The notes beneath the pieces were generated by a model that was given only the letters and a program-made list of their open reading frames with translations, was not told the DNA's origin and made no database searches. Below are positions 45,670 to 58,937 of a stretch of DNA of 64,000 nt, piece by piece (within the stretch, counting starts at the first letter, position 1; the number at the start of each line of letters is the position of its first letter). Location of the stretch: positions 11,168,705 to 11,232,704 of the forward strand of contig CM055736.1 in the NCBI GenBank assembly GCA_029465975.1, in the 5' to 3' direction. The translations under genes and the position numbers were made by a program. Source of the stretch: Dallia pectoralis (taxonomy: Eukaryota; Chordata; Actinopteri; Esociformes; Umbridae).

Positions 45670-47758
45670 CGCGCGCGCAGACCTGCACACAGACGAAGAC
45701 CCGCAGACACACACGCGCGCACGCAGACACAGACACACAGATAGAGAGTGATAGAAAGACAGAAACAGGCTGACATAAAGAACGACTGGGAGTAGGAGAA
45801 AGGTTTATAAAAGGGTAACGTGACACATTGTGTTGGTTAGCAGCCACAACAACAACATCCTACTAGACTTCTCCTTTTAAGAAAAAAACCAACAGAGCAC
45901 ACGGGAATAAGAAACTAATCAGCGCAGTTAGTTGTCCTGCAAGAGAACAGCTCAGGTGATATGACATGGTTGATACGGGTGAGAGAAAACAGATAACTAC
46001 GTACCAACATACAGTGGCTAACATCAGTATTCAGCCCGCAAAGCGGGTTTAACTCTTCACTACTGATCTACACTATAAGTGCCCGCCTGGTGTTTCACAT
46101 GAGTTCAGATTAAGGTGTTCGTCATTATCGAACGAATGGAGAACCGGACCACCAGACTACATTAATATTAACAGTGTGCACAGCAACCTGCACAAACACA
46201 GAAGAGAGTAGAGGCTTTTTAGACCTTATTAACTCCCGCCGACAACACTCTAAGACCACATAATGCTTAATTTCACTCTCTCAGAAGATGGGTTTCCCCT
46301 AAAGCGATGGACACTGAGAATAGGAGAGTGCTTTATGTAGGAAGTATAGTGCCAGAGGGAGTAGGGCCGGAATATGACTGAATGATTTGTAAGGAGTAAT
46401 TTATAAGGAGCCGTAACCAGAACATCCTGTAAGAAAAACCTTAGGCTGTTTCTGAAAATGGCACTGCACAATAAGTAAAAGCGGAGGTCTTTATGGTGCC
46501 AGCTGGTGTCAGTTACTAAAGATATTTCCCCCCACACAGAGAGAACAGCGGCAGAAGGGGCTTTTACCAAAAGTAAAAATAAAACTACGTCACAGATGTT
46601 ACAGACTGTAGGACAATATCAGGAATGAATACCGTTTGAATACTGTTGATACTGTTTGTTTTAAACACACATCGTGGAGCAAATAATTAATGTATACTTA
46701 AAATGATAAAACATTATTTAAGACGGTGGAGCGTTGCCTTGATACGGACATCCCAGAAAGCAGATGAAGGTGGGATGCCCAGACGAGACACAAGTCATTC
46801 AGCGGTCATTCCGGTTCTCTTTCCCTGATTCTCTGATTCCCATCAAAATAACACCGAATTTAGGAGCCATGTCGTGTCAGGAACATATGTTTGCCAGTAA
46901 ATGGTGAGACCTTTATCACATGTGAATGGAGCGGAAAATATGGACCGCCAGAGGTGTCCAACATCCGCCCTCACTAGAGTAAAAACAGATTTTTTTATTT
47001 GGCTATAAAGTCAATAGTGTTCTCCCTTAGACCAGATACTTTCATAAGTAGCACCCAGGACTCTAGGTATAGAGAAGGTCAATCTAAGGTCAATCTATGG
47101 TTTTGGTCGGCGTACAGGCACGCACATCACTTCAGAATGTGTGTAGTGGGGCTAGTGCCCTTTACCCCGGCCAGCGTGAGGACGTTGGAGATATTCTTGG
47201 TGATGACCAGGGAGTTCTTGGCCCGAGTCACAGCCACATACAGAAGATTCCACTCATCCTCCTGAACGTCACCTGGAGCCGGAGGGGAAAAAGGAGAACA
47301 GGTGACGTGGAGTCCGGCACTAATTAAAGACAAGTAGATTAGTGTTGATTTGACCTACAATCTACAGTGTAATACAGTATCAGCTGTTAGGATTGGGTAA
47401 AGACCAAATCCAAAGGTCAAGGGACAAATCCCGAAAGGACAATTGGTATGTACTTTCCAAGTGCCTGTGGACAGCTTCCTCTACTTTCAAGGGCATGCAG
47501 AGTGGGTCGTCAACACGTATGAATTGCCGCGCTTCCTAAACACACCCATCTGACCCGACCTCACACACACCTCCTGAGTAGCTGGAAATCCTGGGCAAGT
47601 CGTGGGCGGCACAAGGGACCTTGGCAAAGTCATCAGTGACTATCACGGTGTCAAACTCCAGACCCTTAGACTTATGGACCGTCCCCAGGATAAAATCTGA
47701 AAGGTAGAGATCGAGGGAGGTGAGAGAAACGTGGAGGATGAATCTGTCTGTCATGAGT

Positions 47759-47789
<31 letters not shown>

Positions 47790-50700
47790 AGTGTGTTTGT
47801 GTGAGTGTGTGTGTACCTGCGTGTTGAGCCTCTCTCTCGGTGCAGCTATAGATGCGATCCACCAGTTCAGGGATGCGGCTGTTATATTTCTCCACCACGG
47901 TGAATTTGGCCTCTAACTCTCGGTCCTCTGTCTTAGTAGCATACAACTTCAGTCCCATGTAGCCTCCAAGACTCTCCTTGGTGAACCTTCGAATAAACTG
48001 GTCCCTAATGCCTAGAGAACCAGGAACAGAGGACAGATTGCTATAGGTTTACACACAGACACACAAATACCGTACGTACAGCCAACCCTATTTCTCCTTT
48101 TAACAATCACAGTTATACACTCACAGTTATACACAACCCCTCTACAGTTGTACACTCACAGTTGTACACGACCCCTCTACAGTACTGCAATAAAATAGAA
48201 TAAACTTTGTACGTGACATTGTTTATGTGATGTCGTCACCTCGGGAGCGGGAGTTTTCTGGCTGCATCAGGACCCATATGTCCATTATTCTGTCCAAGCC
48301 AAAGTTATCGACTCCCTGAAGGGAAGAAGAGACAGACAACAATGTCTTACAAAAGACCTAATCACATATTTTGTGTGTGTGTGTGTGTGCACGTGTGTTG
48401 GCAAAGAGACTCACTCCTACGATGTGCAGCCTACAGCGGGGGTTGGCGTCTGTTAGTCTGACCGCTTGGTCGAACACGGTGACGTTACAGCGAGACAGCA
48501 CCGCCAGCTTGCCCTGGCCAAGACTGGAGCCAGAAGTCATGGGATGTAGGGAGTCCACAGCCTTACCCTGAATAACTCCTGTGGATGTGATCACATTTTG
48601 AAAACACATCTACATCTATATGAGTCCACAGCATTACCCTGAATAACTCCTGTGGATGTGATCACATTTAGGAAACACATCTACATCTATAGGAGTCCAC
48701 AGCCTTACCCTGAATAACTCCTGTGGATGTGATCACATTTAGGAAACACATCTACATCTATACGAGTCCACAGCCTTACCCTGAATAACTCCTGTGGATG
48801 TGATCACATTTAGGAAACACATCTACATCTATATGAGTCCACAGCCTTACCCTGAATAACTCCTGTGGATGTGATCACATTTAGGAAACACATCTACATC
48901 TATAAGAGTCCACAGCCTTACCCTGAATTTACTCCTGTGGATGTGATCACATTTAGGAAACACATCTGCATCTATATGAGTCCACAGCCTTACCCTGAAT
49001 AACTCCTGTGGATGTGATCACATTTAGGAAACACATCTACATCTATATGAGTCCACAGCCTTACCCTGAATAACTCCTGTGGATGTGATCACATTTAGGA
49101 AACACATCTACATCTATAAGAGTCCACAGCCTTACCCTGAATTTACTCCTGTGGATGTGATCACATTTAGGAAACACATCTGCATCTATATGAGTCCACA
49201 GCCTTACCCTGAATAACTCCTGTGGATGTGATCACATTTAGGAAACACATCTACATCTATATGAGTCCACAGCCTTACCCTGAATAACTCCTGTGGATGT
49301 GATCACATTTAGGAAACACATCTGCATCTATATGAGTCCACAGCCTTACCCTGAATAACTCCTGTGGATGTGATCACATTTAGGAAACACATCTATATGG
49401 GTCCACAGCCTTACCCTGAATAACTCCTGTGGATGTGATCACATTCAGGAAACATCTCCAATTATACGGGTCTTGAAACTCCATATAAAATACTTTATCA
49501 TTGATTTTCTTTTCAGATAATGGGAGGGATATGTAACTTGAATAACAAGCTGATATTACATGACAGGTTTTCTAATAATGGATAGCTGGGTCCTAATGCT
49601 GTGAGAAAACACTATTAACAAAACTGACATTAGTAACATCAGCTGTTTTTCAAACACACCCCCACCAAAAATAGTAAAAATCTATGGGAAATTAGTGGTG
49701 CGTCTCATTTCACCCACCGTCTTGTTTTCCTCCAACCAGAATATTTGTCACTTTCTTACACACTTGGAGAATCGTAGCTCCAATGTAGGCAATCTCAGAA
49801 CCAAACCGAAAGCTCTGAAAACAGATGGACCATTTTAGTTAGGCCGTTGTGTGCATGTTGGGAAAAGTGCATGTTGGGAAAAGTGTTGGCTACTCGCCCA
49901 TCAAAATCCTTTTCAGGAACACACACTAAGCGTCAGATGACATCTGTAAAACATTTCTAATGTGTTCTCCGTCCATTAGCCTGTTGAATGCAAACAGGAA
50001 ATTAACCATGTTGAAACGAACAGATGGTAACATGGTAAATGTAAACAATCACACATACACAATATGCTGTCCATGCTGTTACTTTCTAAGAAAAAAACAT
50101 TGTTTAAAGAATACGATTGCAAGAGAGTGAAAAACGGTTTTGAAGCTGGTGTGTGTGTGTGTGTATATGAAGCTGGTGTGTGTGTATATTTGTTCTACTT
50201 TGTACAGGCTACAGATGTGGGTTATCCTGCGTTCAGGATACACGGAGCAGCCAAGATAATCATTCAGTTAAGCCAACAAATGCTGAGGTAATCAGTAAAG
50301 GGTTGGATTCAGTCCAAACATTCGTCATGTCTCTTTCACACTTTGTCCCTAATACTATATCTTAGAACGTCATTTAATTCTGAGTTTGAAAGCGAGTGGC
50401 ACTGATGACATAGGGCACATATATTCACAAACACAACATTCGTACCCCATTTGTATCAGTGGTGGCCAAAAGTCTGTATCCATTTCATGGGAAAGTACGT
50501 AACCTGACATTTCATTAAACTGCAGAAAATTACTGACACATGTGGTTCAGTGAGGAAAGTTGGCAATCTATGACTAACCCCACTCCACCGTATGAAGCAA
50601 ATCTACACCCTCATAAGAAATTATTTTAAGACATTTTACGTGGGAACTAGGTGTGGTTAAATAAAATAAAATGTTTTACAATTCAAGTAGTCTAGTATAG

Positions 50701-53700
50701 ACAGCTGATTAATAACGCTCCCAGACCCTTTTTTGGGAATAGGTATACTGTGTTCTATAAGTGAATGAAGACATTCCTGAGATAATAACAAACCTTTGTA
50801 ATTACCTAGTGAGTGTCTGATCAATTTAGTTTAAAAAAAAGAGTTCCAAGACAGACACAAGACGCTTGACAAAGTGTTAAGTGAATCTTGAATCTCAATA
50901 AACGTGTGAAAAACCAAACGAGTCAAGGCATGACCAATGAATAGGAAACATTTGGATCAGTGTGTACCTGGGTGAGGTAGAAGAGGTGTGTGTGTTCCAC
51001 CAAATGTAGGGCGTTGACAGCTCCCCTAAACAGGTAGATCTGTTGGTGAGGGTCTCCCACCAGGACCTTCCCACAGCGCTGAGGTAGCATAATGTCCATG
51101 ATGGCTAACACACACACACACACACACACACACACTTATTATCTTGGACAAAATAACTGATTTGAGGTTACTTTAGACCTATGTTTGGTCCAGTACGGTC
51201 CTAGGGAATATACCTGGAGTACAGTCTTGTGCCTCGTCTATAAAGATGACATCATATTGGTCCAGACATGGTCTCTGCAGCTGCCACAGCTTCAGGTAAC
51301 CTGGAAGACGTTCAATAAGGACCTTATAATAAGACACTTCCACACACTCTGAAGTGTACACATCTCGCAAAAATCCCAATATTGACAATAGTGACACTTG
51401 ACCACAGCATGTAAAAAAAAAAAACATAGACGTGTCCACAAAAAACAATGTTAACAATTTCTGGGTTTACCATCGTGGGTCATGTGGTACGCAGATTCCC
51501 TTGTCTCTTTTAAGGCAACCATTTCGTCCCAGATCCTCTGAGCATCTCTCACATACTTCTGCAAAAGTATTAAACAGCGGATTTGAGCGGCGGTTGAAAG
51601 GAGTTGGTTATAAAGGACAGGTTTTTGTGGGCCTGAGCATGACACCTACCAGTTTGTCATTGTGGTCGGGCGTGGTTATTGTACCGTGGGTGTTGGTGTA
51701 GGCGTCTGGAACGTGGTTGGTGTTGATGCAAGCGTCGGCTGATGACATGTAGGCGTTGAGGGTCTGGGTGACCACCTTGGCGTTGACAAAACCCCCACGG
51801 CCCTCAGGGAGCACCCAAGCCAAGGAGAATGGCTTCACGTTACCCGACAGCTTCTTCAACTCCTGGTACCTGGGAGAGATGGGTGACGGACATGAACTGC
51901 TGGGAAATTTCACAATGTACTAAATCGTGTTGTCGACTGTCTAGACTAGAGAGACCGCCTTTCGCACACAACCTGATCAGGACAGACAGGGAGATGAACA
52001 AATGGTGCAAAACCCAGCGGTTTCCAATCTCACCAAAAGTACCCCTGACTGTATTCTTCTGGTATTCAATAAGTTTCAATTGTAAAGCACTTTCAAATGC
52101 ATTTCAACATTAGGAAACCTGTTCTATAAATAATGTTGAATATTTTATTAAGGTTTTCAAGCTATTGCTGTCAGACACAAGCTATGGCTCAAGCTATTGA
52201 TCAATATAGAAATTCAACCAAATCAAATGTCTTGTCACTTTTTCTAACAGCCTTAGACAAAATTAATTATATTCCATGATCACATCACAAGCAACGAACG
52301 GTTTACAGATGTTGAGGGGAAAGATCAAAATCTGATTATGAGAATATAAATCAGCAAACAGCTCTCTACAGGCTAATTTGTTTGGATCAACCCAAAAATC
52401 GCTAGCACGTGTTTCCTTGCTAGTTAGAGAGCTTGTGCTTGCTATCGTAGCGATCAAAGTGTGTGCTGCTCGCTGAACAAGCCACACAGCTGCTCTTAAA
52501 CCACTGAAAGTGAAGTTCATTACAGCGCTCAGACCACAAACATGCATGTTATTCAAGCAGAGCACATTTCAAAAGGTCTGTTGACAGGAACTCAGGCACA
52601 GACAGCCCTCAGGCACAGACAGCCCTCAGGCACAGACAGCCCTCAGGCACAGACAGCCCTCAGGCACAGACAGCCCTCAGGCACAGAAAGACATTGACAG
52701 AAACCCCTCAGACAGAAAGACATTGACAGAAACCCCTCAGACAGAAAGACATGGACAACGAGGGACGTACCTCTTCCCAACAGCTCTAAAGGCCATGGAG
52801 TGGACAGTCTTGCAGCACACGTTTGCCGGGAAGCAGCGTTGGGCCTGGTTTGCAACTGACTTGTTAAAAGCCACATAGAGGAATCTGAGGTGTGGCCTCT
52901 GCTGGGCATACCGAACCAGGGTGGAGGTCTTCCCTGTCCCTGAAACACCTCTAACTTTAATAACTTGAAACACCTCTAACTTTAATAACCTGAAACACCT
53001 TTAACGTTATTAAAGTACACATAATCCTTAGAGGAAAACATGTTTACCATGAATCAGGAATGTATGCTGACCATGAATCAGCAATGTATGCTGACAACAT
53101 CTCTTTCTTAGGTATGTTGAAGTTCCAGTATCACAAGGAATCCACAAAGTCAGATGTGTGGTGAATCATATCATTCCCATTCCACAACTGAGATTAACCA
53201 GAGAATAATGCTCAAACATCAAATAGCAACGGTAAATATGGCATGAATTATTATTATCTGTATTGTTCAACGAATATTGTTTTGGATATTCTGTATTTTT
53301 CATATTATCACATTGATCTGTGAGGCATGGACACAATGTAACAGAATTAGAATTATCATTTTATTCCTCCTTCTTGCCTTATGTGGGAATTTATCCGTTT
53401 TCCTTCATATTCCCAACTACTCCTCACATACAGATTAGATCAGATACTGTTAAAACCGTGAAAAACAAAAGCTTAGATTGACAATTGACAGAGAGGCGCA
53501 AAACCATAATCACCATTAAGTATAACCATTACCATAATTCATTTGCTATTGTTGATGGGTTCACAAACCTCTAAGTACCAATTGCCTCAGAGCTCCTTCC
53601 CACAGACAAATGCAATGAAATATCAGGGCATTAGACTATCGATTGAAAACTCCACAACAATCGGAAACAATACGAATGCTACATTAATATAAAATTAATT

Positions 53701-56700
53701 ATTAAAATTCTGTAAGCATGACAGTTCCGTGCAATTGCCCATATAACCCTAATGGAAACCATATAACATCTTAAGCTGTCCCGCTTGATCGGTTTTTAGC
53801 TGCTTGCAAATAATTAAATGCTCACTCCTCCTTTCTGAAAAAGGCCCAAAAACATTATTCATTAAATAAAAAAAGCTGGACCAGTATAAAACAGGCGGGC
53901 TGGATAATCTGGAGCCGTCTTCTCTAAGATTATCTGCTAATATTATTCCAGTTTAACATGTCTCTCTTATCTTCTAAAATCCAACGAGATTGGAAACCAG
54001 CTGTAGTCATTCCCCTGTTCAAACAGGCTGACACGCTTGACCCTGACTGCTACAGACCAATATCCATCCTGCCATGTTTTTGCAAAGTTTTTCCTCAACT
54101 GGGCCTCCTTCACTCATGCTGCCAAATTTGTCTTGGTGAAAATGACTATTATACCAATGTTCAACTTTGGCGAATAACATTTATAGAACTGCCTCAAACG
54201 CTCTCCAGAAAAAACTGGATGAGGTTTACCAAAGTGTCATTTGTTTTGTTACCAACACCCCATACCACACCCAACAACAGTAACCTTCACGCATTAGTCA
54301 GCTTGCTGTAGTTAAACACTCTGCATTTAACTCATTGGTACCAACTAATTTACAAATCAAAGTCCAGCTGTACCTAAGCTCTCTTGTCAACATTGCTCTA
54401 CCCACCCGCAATCTACGCTCAAGCAGGTGCATTGCCCTTTCACCACGAAAGTCTGAACCACTTTTGGCCGCCACTCCTTACAGTTTTAATTCGCCAATGT
54501 CTGAAATGTATTTAAAAAAAACTGAAACTTTAAACCCTCATCTCACCAGTTACCTTTAAAGTACTTCTGTCTGAACACTTGTCCAATCACTGTACATGAT
54601 AACTGTCATTAACTTCTCACTAATGCCATGCCCTTCTTGCACAGTGGATCATTCTCCCCTACACTGCTGTCATACCTGTGTACATACCCGTTTACATTCT
54701 TGAATTACTCTATTTGCTTAAGCATACTCAAATGCTCTTTCTCCCTAAACCATGGTCATATAATCTATGCACACAAATGACCTACCGGCTAAATGCACTT
54801 TAATATTTTCACATATTGTAAATAGACACTCCTTTGTATATTTATATAGTTGTTACTGCCTTATCAATGCTGCTCAACTGACCTACATATACCTCATCCT
54901 GTATTATCTGTATATTGACTCTCCACTTGATCCTGTATTGCCTTGTTATGTCCCAATGTTATTTGCACTCCTGTGTTCTGTGGATTTACTGTATACATGT
55001 ATGTTATCCTGGAAATGATTTCACCTCATCTTGGCCAGGTCATTGTAGCAAATGAGAATTTGTTTTCAATCGGCCTTTCTGGTAAAATAAAAAATACAAA
55101 TAAAAAAACTGTTCAAAAAGTGTAACCTAGTAACCAAGACCGATATCAAATGTACACTCCATAGATAAAAACATGGAAATGTGTTCAAAGAAAAAAGCAA
55201 TTTCTTTCCCTCAAATTGTTACTTTGAAATGTATTTTGGAACACCACAACACTAAGATGGTGCTTAATAAAGTTTTAAACAACATTCGTCTAAACACTAA
55301 TTCTGATAAAAAAGTCAATCCTAGTGTTATTCGAATTAAACGCAGCGTTTGGAAAACTGGGTTAGTCTTAGATGTGACACAGTCATAAATTAGTTATTAT
55401 TATTTTGAAGACAGGCAATACGTTGTCTCCATAGGCAATTATGTTTCAGCGGTACCCCACTTGGCATGTGGGGTACCGCAAGGCTCTATTCTGGGCCTTG
55501 GAGATTAAGATTTCACAATGGGAAGTGGGGTAGATCATTTGTGAATGTATCCTTTTGAACCTTGCATGTGTTCTCAGATAGGAAGAGAACTGTCATTCTT
55601 CCCCTGAAACGAATCACATTCTGAGCACAACCGCAGGGAAGAGAGTGCCCTCTAGTGACAATTACAAGCATTTAAGTACCAGCTCTATATTAGACAAAAT
55701 TTCTGTAAAGACAAAAGGTGTCATGAAGCTTGTAATTATGGGGGCTAGAGGTACCTGCGAAGGCCATGATCTTTACGACATGGTGTGGCTGGATGTCATG
55801 GTTGAGTATCTTCTGCTGCTCATGGGTCATGGTTTTCCTGAGAGAAAGTTAGAGAACCACAAATGAAAGTGGGAAAAAAGTTATTAGTTAAAAATTCCTC
55901 CTTCCACTTAGAGGTGAGACCTCACCCTTCATGACTAATTGGTGACGTAGGCGGGGAGTTCTCCAACAGATGAAGGACGTAGAAGATATTATAGTGCCAC
56001 CTGGTGTATCAAAAGAGGAAGAACATGAGAGACAGTCAACTAATATGAATGGGACTTCACATCAGCCTCTATCAGTCTTTACCTGTTACTGATGTTGATG
56101 CTATTTCTCCTCATGGCAAGCAGCATAGTTGCCATGGCGCTGAGGTACTCAGTGACAGCGCTGGTTGAAGGCAGGCAGCCTCTGAGACGGGCAACGAGGT
56201 CCAAAACATCTCCAACCCCATCACACAACACCAGAAGCAATGCCATAACTGCCCACGGGTTAGGGCCCTGACAAATCCGCAAACCAGTTACACCAGGCCA
56301 GACATACTTCAACCAGACAATTACCATCCCATGGCGTTACATACCCCCTCGATGCCCCACAGTTTGGGGAGTCTGTGTTTGATGCAAGCCTCTGCTTGGG
56401 TAAACAGACGATGTCTCTTTAAACTCAGTGACACTGCCTCAGGTTTCACCCTCTGAATGGGCTTAAACTGGGCCATGAACCTAAAACAAACACAGAAGAA
56501 CTGAGCCTTACATAACGTCAGCGGAAAAGATCTAAAGAAAAGAGTCCCAGAGTACTTACTCGACTAGGTGGAGGACACATTCCGGGTCTTTCTTTACAAT
56601 TCTATGGGTCTCCAGGATGCCATTGATCTCCTTTAATGCTGTCCTCTCCTTTCTCGTATAACGGTAATAGAGCTTCTTCCAGGGTACAAACTACAGACCG

Positions 56701-57967
56701 GGCCCAAAGAAAAACATTCTACACATGGAATCTCGAACCAGTTTCACAGAGGCTAAACGGCACAATTTTATACCCAACTCCCTCACCCTGCCCCAAGCTC
56801 TCACCAGCGGTTGGGCAACAATGTTCCTCCAGCGGTGGCAAACAAGGCTGATGTGACAGTAGAGGTCGTCGGCAGGCAGGAGGCTCAGCACCAGGCTCAG
56901 GACCTCCTCTGGAAGGTGGTCCACGTGGCCCTGGGGCTGGGCTAGATCCCTGCTGCTGCCCAGCAGGCCATAGTGGGCATCAGGCAGGGCCTCCACCTCC
57001 TCCTCCTCAGGGCAGTTTGTACAGGCTTGGTCAGAGGCACAGCGCTCAAACTCTGCATCGTCCCCAAACATGTCCGTTGTCATACCCTCCAAATAGTCCT
57101 CCTCCTCTGGCTCCTCCTTTATAGGGGTAGCCAGTACTTCCTCATCCTCCTCAAAAGGCTCCCTTTTGGGAATTAACTCTCCATTGAGTCCATGACTCTT
57201 TATGGAGCATGAAGCCTGGGACATGGCTGCTTTCTTAGGACTGACCACCTTGACCACACCGCTCGAAGGAAAGAACTGAGTGATGTCAGGCTGCCTCTCA
57301 TCTTTACTTAACTCTGACATCCAGACGAGAAAGAAGAAGAGGGAGGTGCCAATTACCTCATGCACACACCTTTCACATCATCGTCACATCATGACTTCAC
57401 ATTACAGAATCATTTTGAACAATAGACAGACATAGTTCCAATACCTGCGTTCCTTCTCTTTTTGGGAGTCCGGGGGTACCACCGGGGGTACCACCGCTTG
57501 TTTGGATCTGAGATGCTGCGCATGTAACTGACATGGTGGGGCAGTGTCAGAGGTTGGCTGCCCTCTAGTCCTCGACTCATTTCTGCACACTCTGTCGAGT
57601 TCAAGTGCCTTCGCTTGGCTTTTCCTGCAACATCACCATAGTTAATAACATCTACAACCCTCCTTTAAGTCAGTAAGTTAGCAGACCCAGAGCGTCAGAT
57701 ATATGGCATTCACTGATTTTCTTAGTACACTCCTCCTATGGGAACGGAATACTTGGCATAGTCGACTAAGAATTCCGTTCCCATAGGAGGAGTGTACTAA
57801 TAAAATCAGTTATGTCTAACTTAATGCAGCACCACCACAGTCTTGAGTAAATTCAGAAGCGAACTTTACAATAGCACTACAACAAAGTTAGACATATTTG
57901 AAGTCGAGCGACATTTGCCATTCTCACACAAGCACAACGCATTATTACCTTTAGTGGATGACTCCAT
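42672..57967 (-). CDS. fbh1: F-box DNA helicase 1
   Basis: UvrD-family 3'-5' DNA helicase and SCF ubiquitin-ligase subunit that removes RAD51 and limits homologous recombination. Twenty-one coding exons (minus): 57967-57949, 57624-57445, 57313-56805, 56690-56560, 56480-56345, 56267-56083, 56000-55926, 55837-55755, 52939-52771, 51869-51650, 51558-51471, 51300-51214, 51104-50968, 49814-49718, 48578-48415, 48315-48240, 48011-47817, 47696-47571, 47272-47166, 43184-43050, 42839-42672. All phases agree, giving 1028 residues (human about 1040). Seen: PIP box QPDITQFF (74-81); F-box (about 200-236); Q motif HEQQ; Walker A GTGKTS (440-445); DEAQD (620-624); GDPHQQIYLFRG; GTVHKSKGLEFD (855-866); VAVTRAK; and a C-terminal Cys cluster (CX4C at 949, CX2C at 984) likely binding zinc. 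The Walker A codons are split by a 2.8-kb intron. Confidence 0.97.
44265..44705 (+). mobile_element. LINE 3' end with internal 106-bp duplication
   Basis: In the large fbh1 intron between exons 19 and 20. The plus strand encodes the end of a LINE polymerase ORF (pattern RSIGTRTSRLMNSFYPQ, stop near 44355), then a 3'UTR ending in CATGACAATAAAATAC. Two copies of a 106-bp segment start at 44371 and 44477. Confidence 0.6.
45625..45740. repeat. CA/CG microsatellite in an fbh1 intron
   Basis: Mixed CACACG, CGCGCG and CAGACACA units. Confidence 0.9.
47764..47815. repeat. (GT)n in an fbh1 intron
   Basis: GT-rich tract ending directly at the donor of fbh1 exon 17 (exon ends 47817) when read on the minus strand. 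Confidence 0.85.
48551..49470. repeat. 71-bp tandem array (13 copies) containing an exon start
   Basis: Units begin at 48551, 48622, 48693, 48764, 48835, 48906, 48978, 49049, 49120, 49192, 49263, 49334 and a shortened one near 49399. The period is 71 bp, 72 bp where one extra T is present. The first unit spans the real 3' splice site of fbh1 exon 15 (exon starts at 48578) and its first 28 nt. The other 12 copies repeat that splice site upstream in the intron. Confidence 0.95.
51107..51134. repeat. (CA)n next to an fbh1 3' splice site
   Basis: On the transcribed strand this is a GU tract ending three bases before the acceptor AG of fbh1 exon 13 (exon starts 51104). It occupies the position normally held by the polypyrimidine tract. 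Confidence 0.85.
52590..52745. repeat. 17-bp minisatellite plus 29-bp repeat
   Basis: About six copies of a unit containing CTCAGGCACAGACAGCC, followed by copies of a related unit with ACAGAAAGACATTGACAG. It lies in the fbh1 intron just after (in transcript order) the donor of exon 9. Confidence 0.8.
53875..55115 (+). mobile_element. Degenerate LINE (reverse transcriptase fragment and 3' tail)
   Basis: Inside the fbh1 intron that splits the Walker A motif, on the opposite strand to the gene. Around 53958-54090 it encodes a typical non-LTR reverse-transcriptase stretch: DWKPAVVIPLFKQ, then DPDCYRPISILP. Broken frames follow, then a 3'UTR and a tail (55026-55110) with the CTTGGCCAGGTC / AATGAGAATTTG signature shared with the copies at 7621 and 36711. 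Stops and deletions show it is dead. Confidence 0.75.
57713..57809. repeat. Near-perfect 38-bp inverted repeat (hairpin)
   Basis: Left arm 57713-57750 and right arm 57772-57809 are reverse complements with one mismatch, separated by a 21-nt loop. It lies in the first fbh1 intron. Complementarity stops sharply at both outer ends. It could be a young foldback/MITE, a small-RNA hairpin or a replication-generated palindrome; I do not recognise the family. Confidence 0.9.
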
Positions 57968-58937
57968 GTGTTTTTCCAATTAAGGCTTCAGATGTACCAA
58001 AACATTAACATTTTTACTCTCAAGAGAAAGTTCGGGTTTGTTGCCTAGGAAGCTAACCCGAGTAGCCCCCAAAAAAACTAGTGAATTTGGTTAGTCCGTG
58101 TTTGTCAGTAAATGTTCGGTGCCAAGGAAGTTGTATCTGTGCATTTAACAAGGCATTTACATTTCAAAATACTGCTAATACAGCTTCCAAAATATTATTG
58201 TTAACCTTCGCTCCTAGCATTGCGTGAGCATCTAGCTAACGTTGATAGGCTACTGGTTCTTCTTCTTTGGTTTATTTAAGGGTGTGCCGGGTTGTTACCT
58301 CGGACAGCGCCAGCTAGTGAGTAGGAGAATAGCACAAAACAAAAGGTGTCAAGAAATGCACATAGTGTGAATATAATATGGTTTATTGAAATAACGTCCA
58401 TTCAATAAAAATACATTAGTTTTCAGATTGTCAGCCATACACCAGTACGACCAAAATCTATCTACAATTGTATAGAGCTGTCTAACAGAACAATGATGTA
58501 ACCTAACTGGATGTTTGCATTGGCACAAAGAGTAAAATCATCTTTCAAGGCATATTACTATTATTAGAACATTATTCTTAGCACCTATTATACAATACAT
58601 TTTAGATAAGAGTTAGTCCAATTAAGGAATGGTCATGTAAGTAATCAAACCATTTAAAAGATATTCAGGCCAGAGTAACAAAGTATTATCACAAAGGCAC
58701 AAATAATATCACCTCATCTAATTTTCACTATTCTTAAAATGGCAAAAATAGCTCATGGACAAAAGGATACTATCAAATAAAAAGTTGAAGAATTTAGCAA
58801 AGGCAGTAGTTCTAGGACAAAACAAGCTGTGGGGGTCATATAGTCCATAAATTTGACAGAATATAGTAACAAAGTAAAAAAATATGTCACATGAAACAAG
58901 AAAGGACCTACACGAATGTTCCCTGTCTATATACATC
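57968..58937. other. fbh1 upstream region
   Basis: Contains the presumed fbh1 5'UTR and promoter (to about 58350) without a TATA box. Beyond it lies AT-rich sequence before the Tc1 remnant. Confidence 0.4.
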
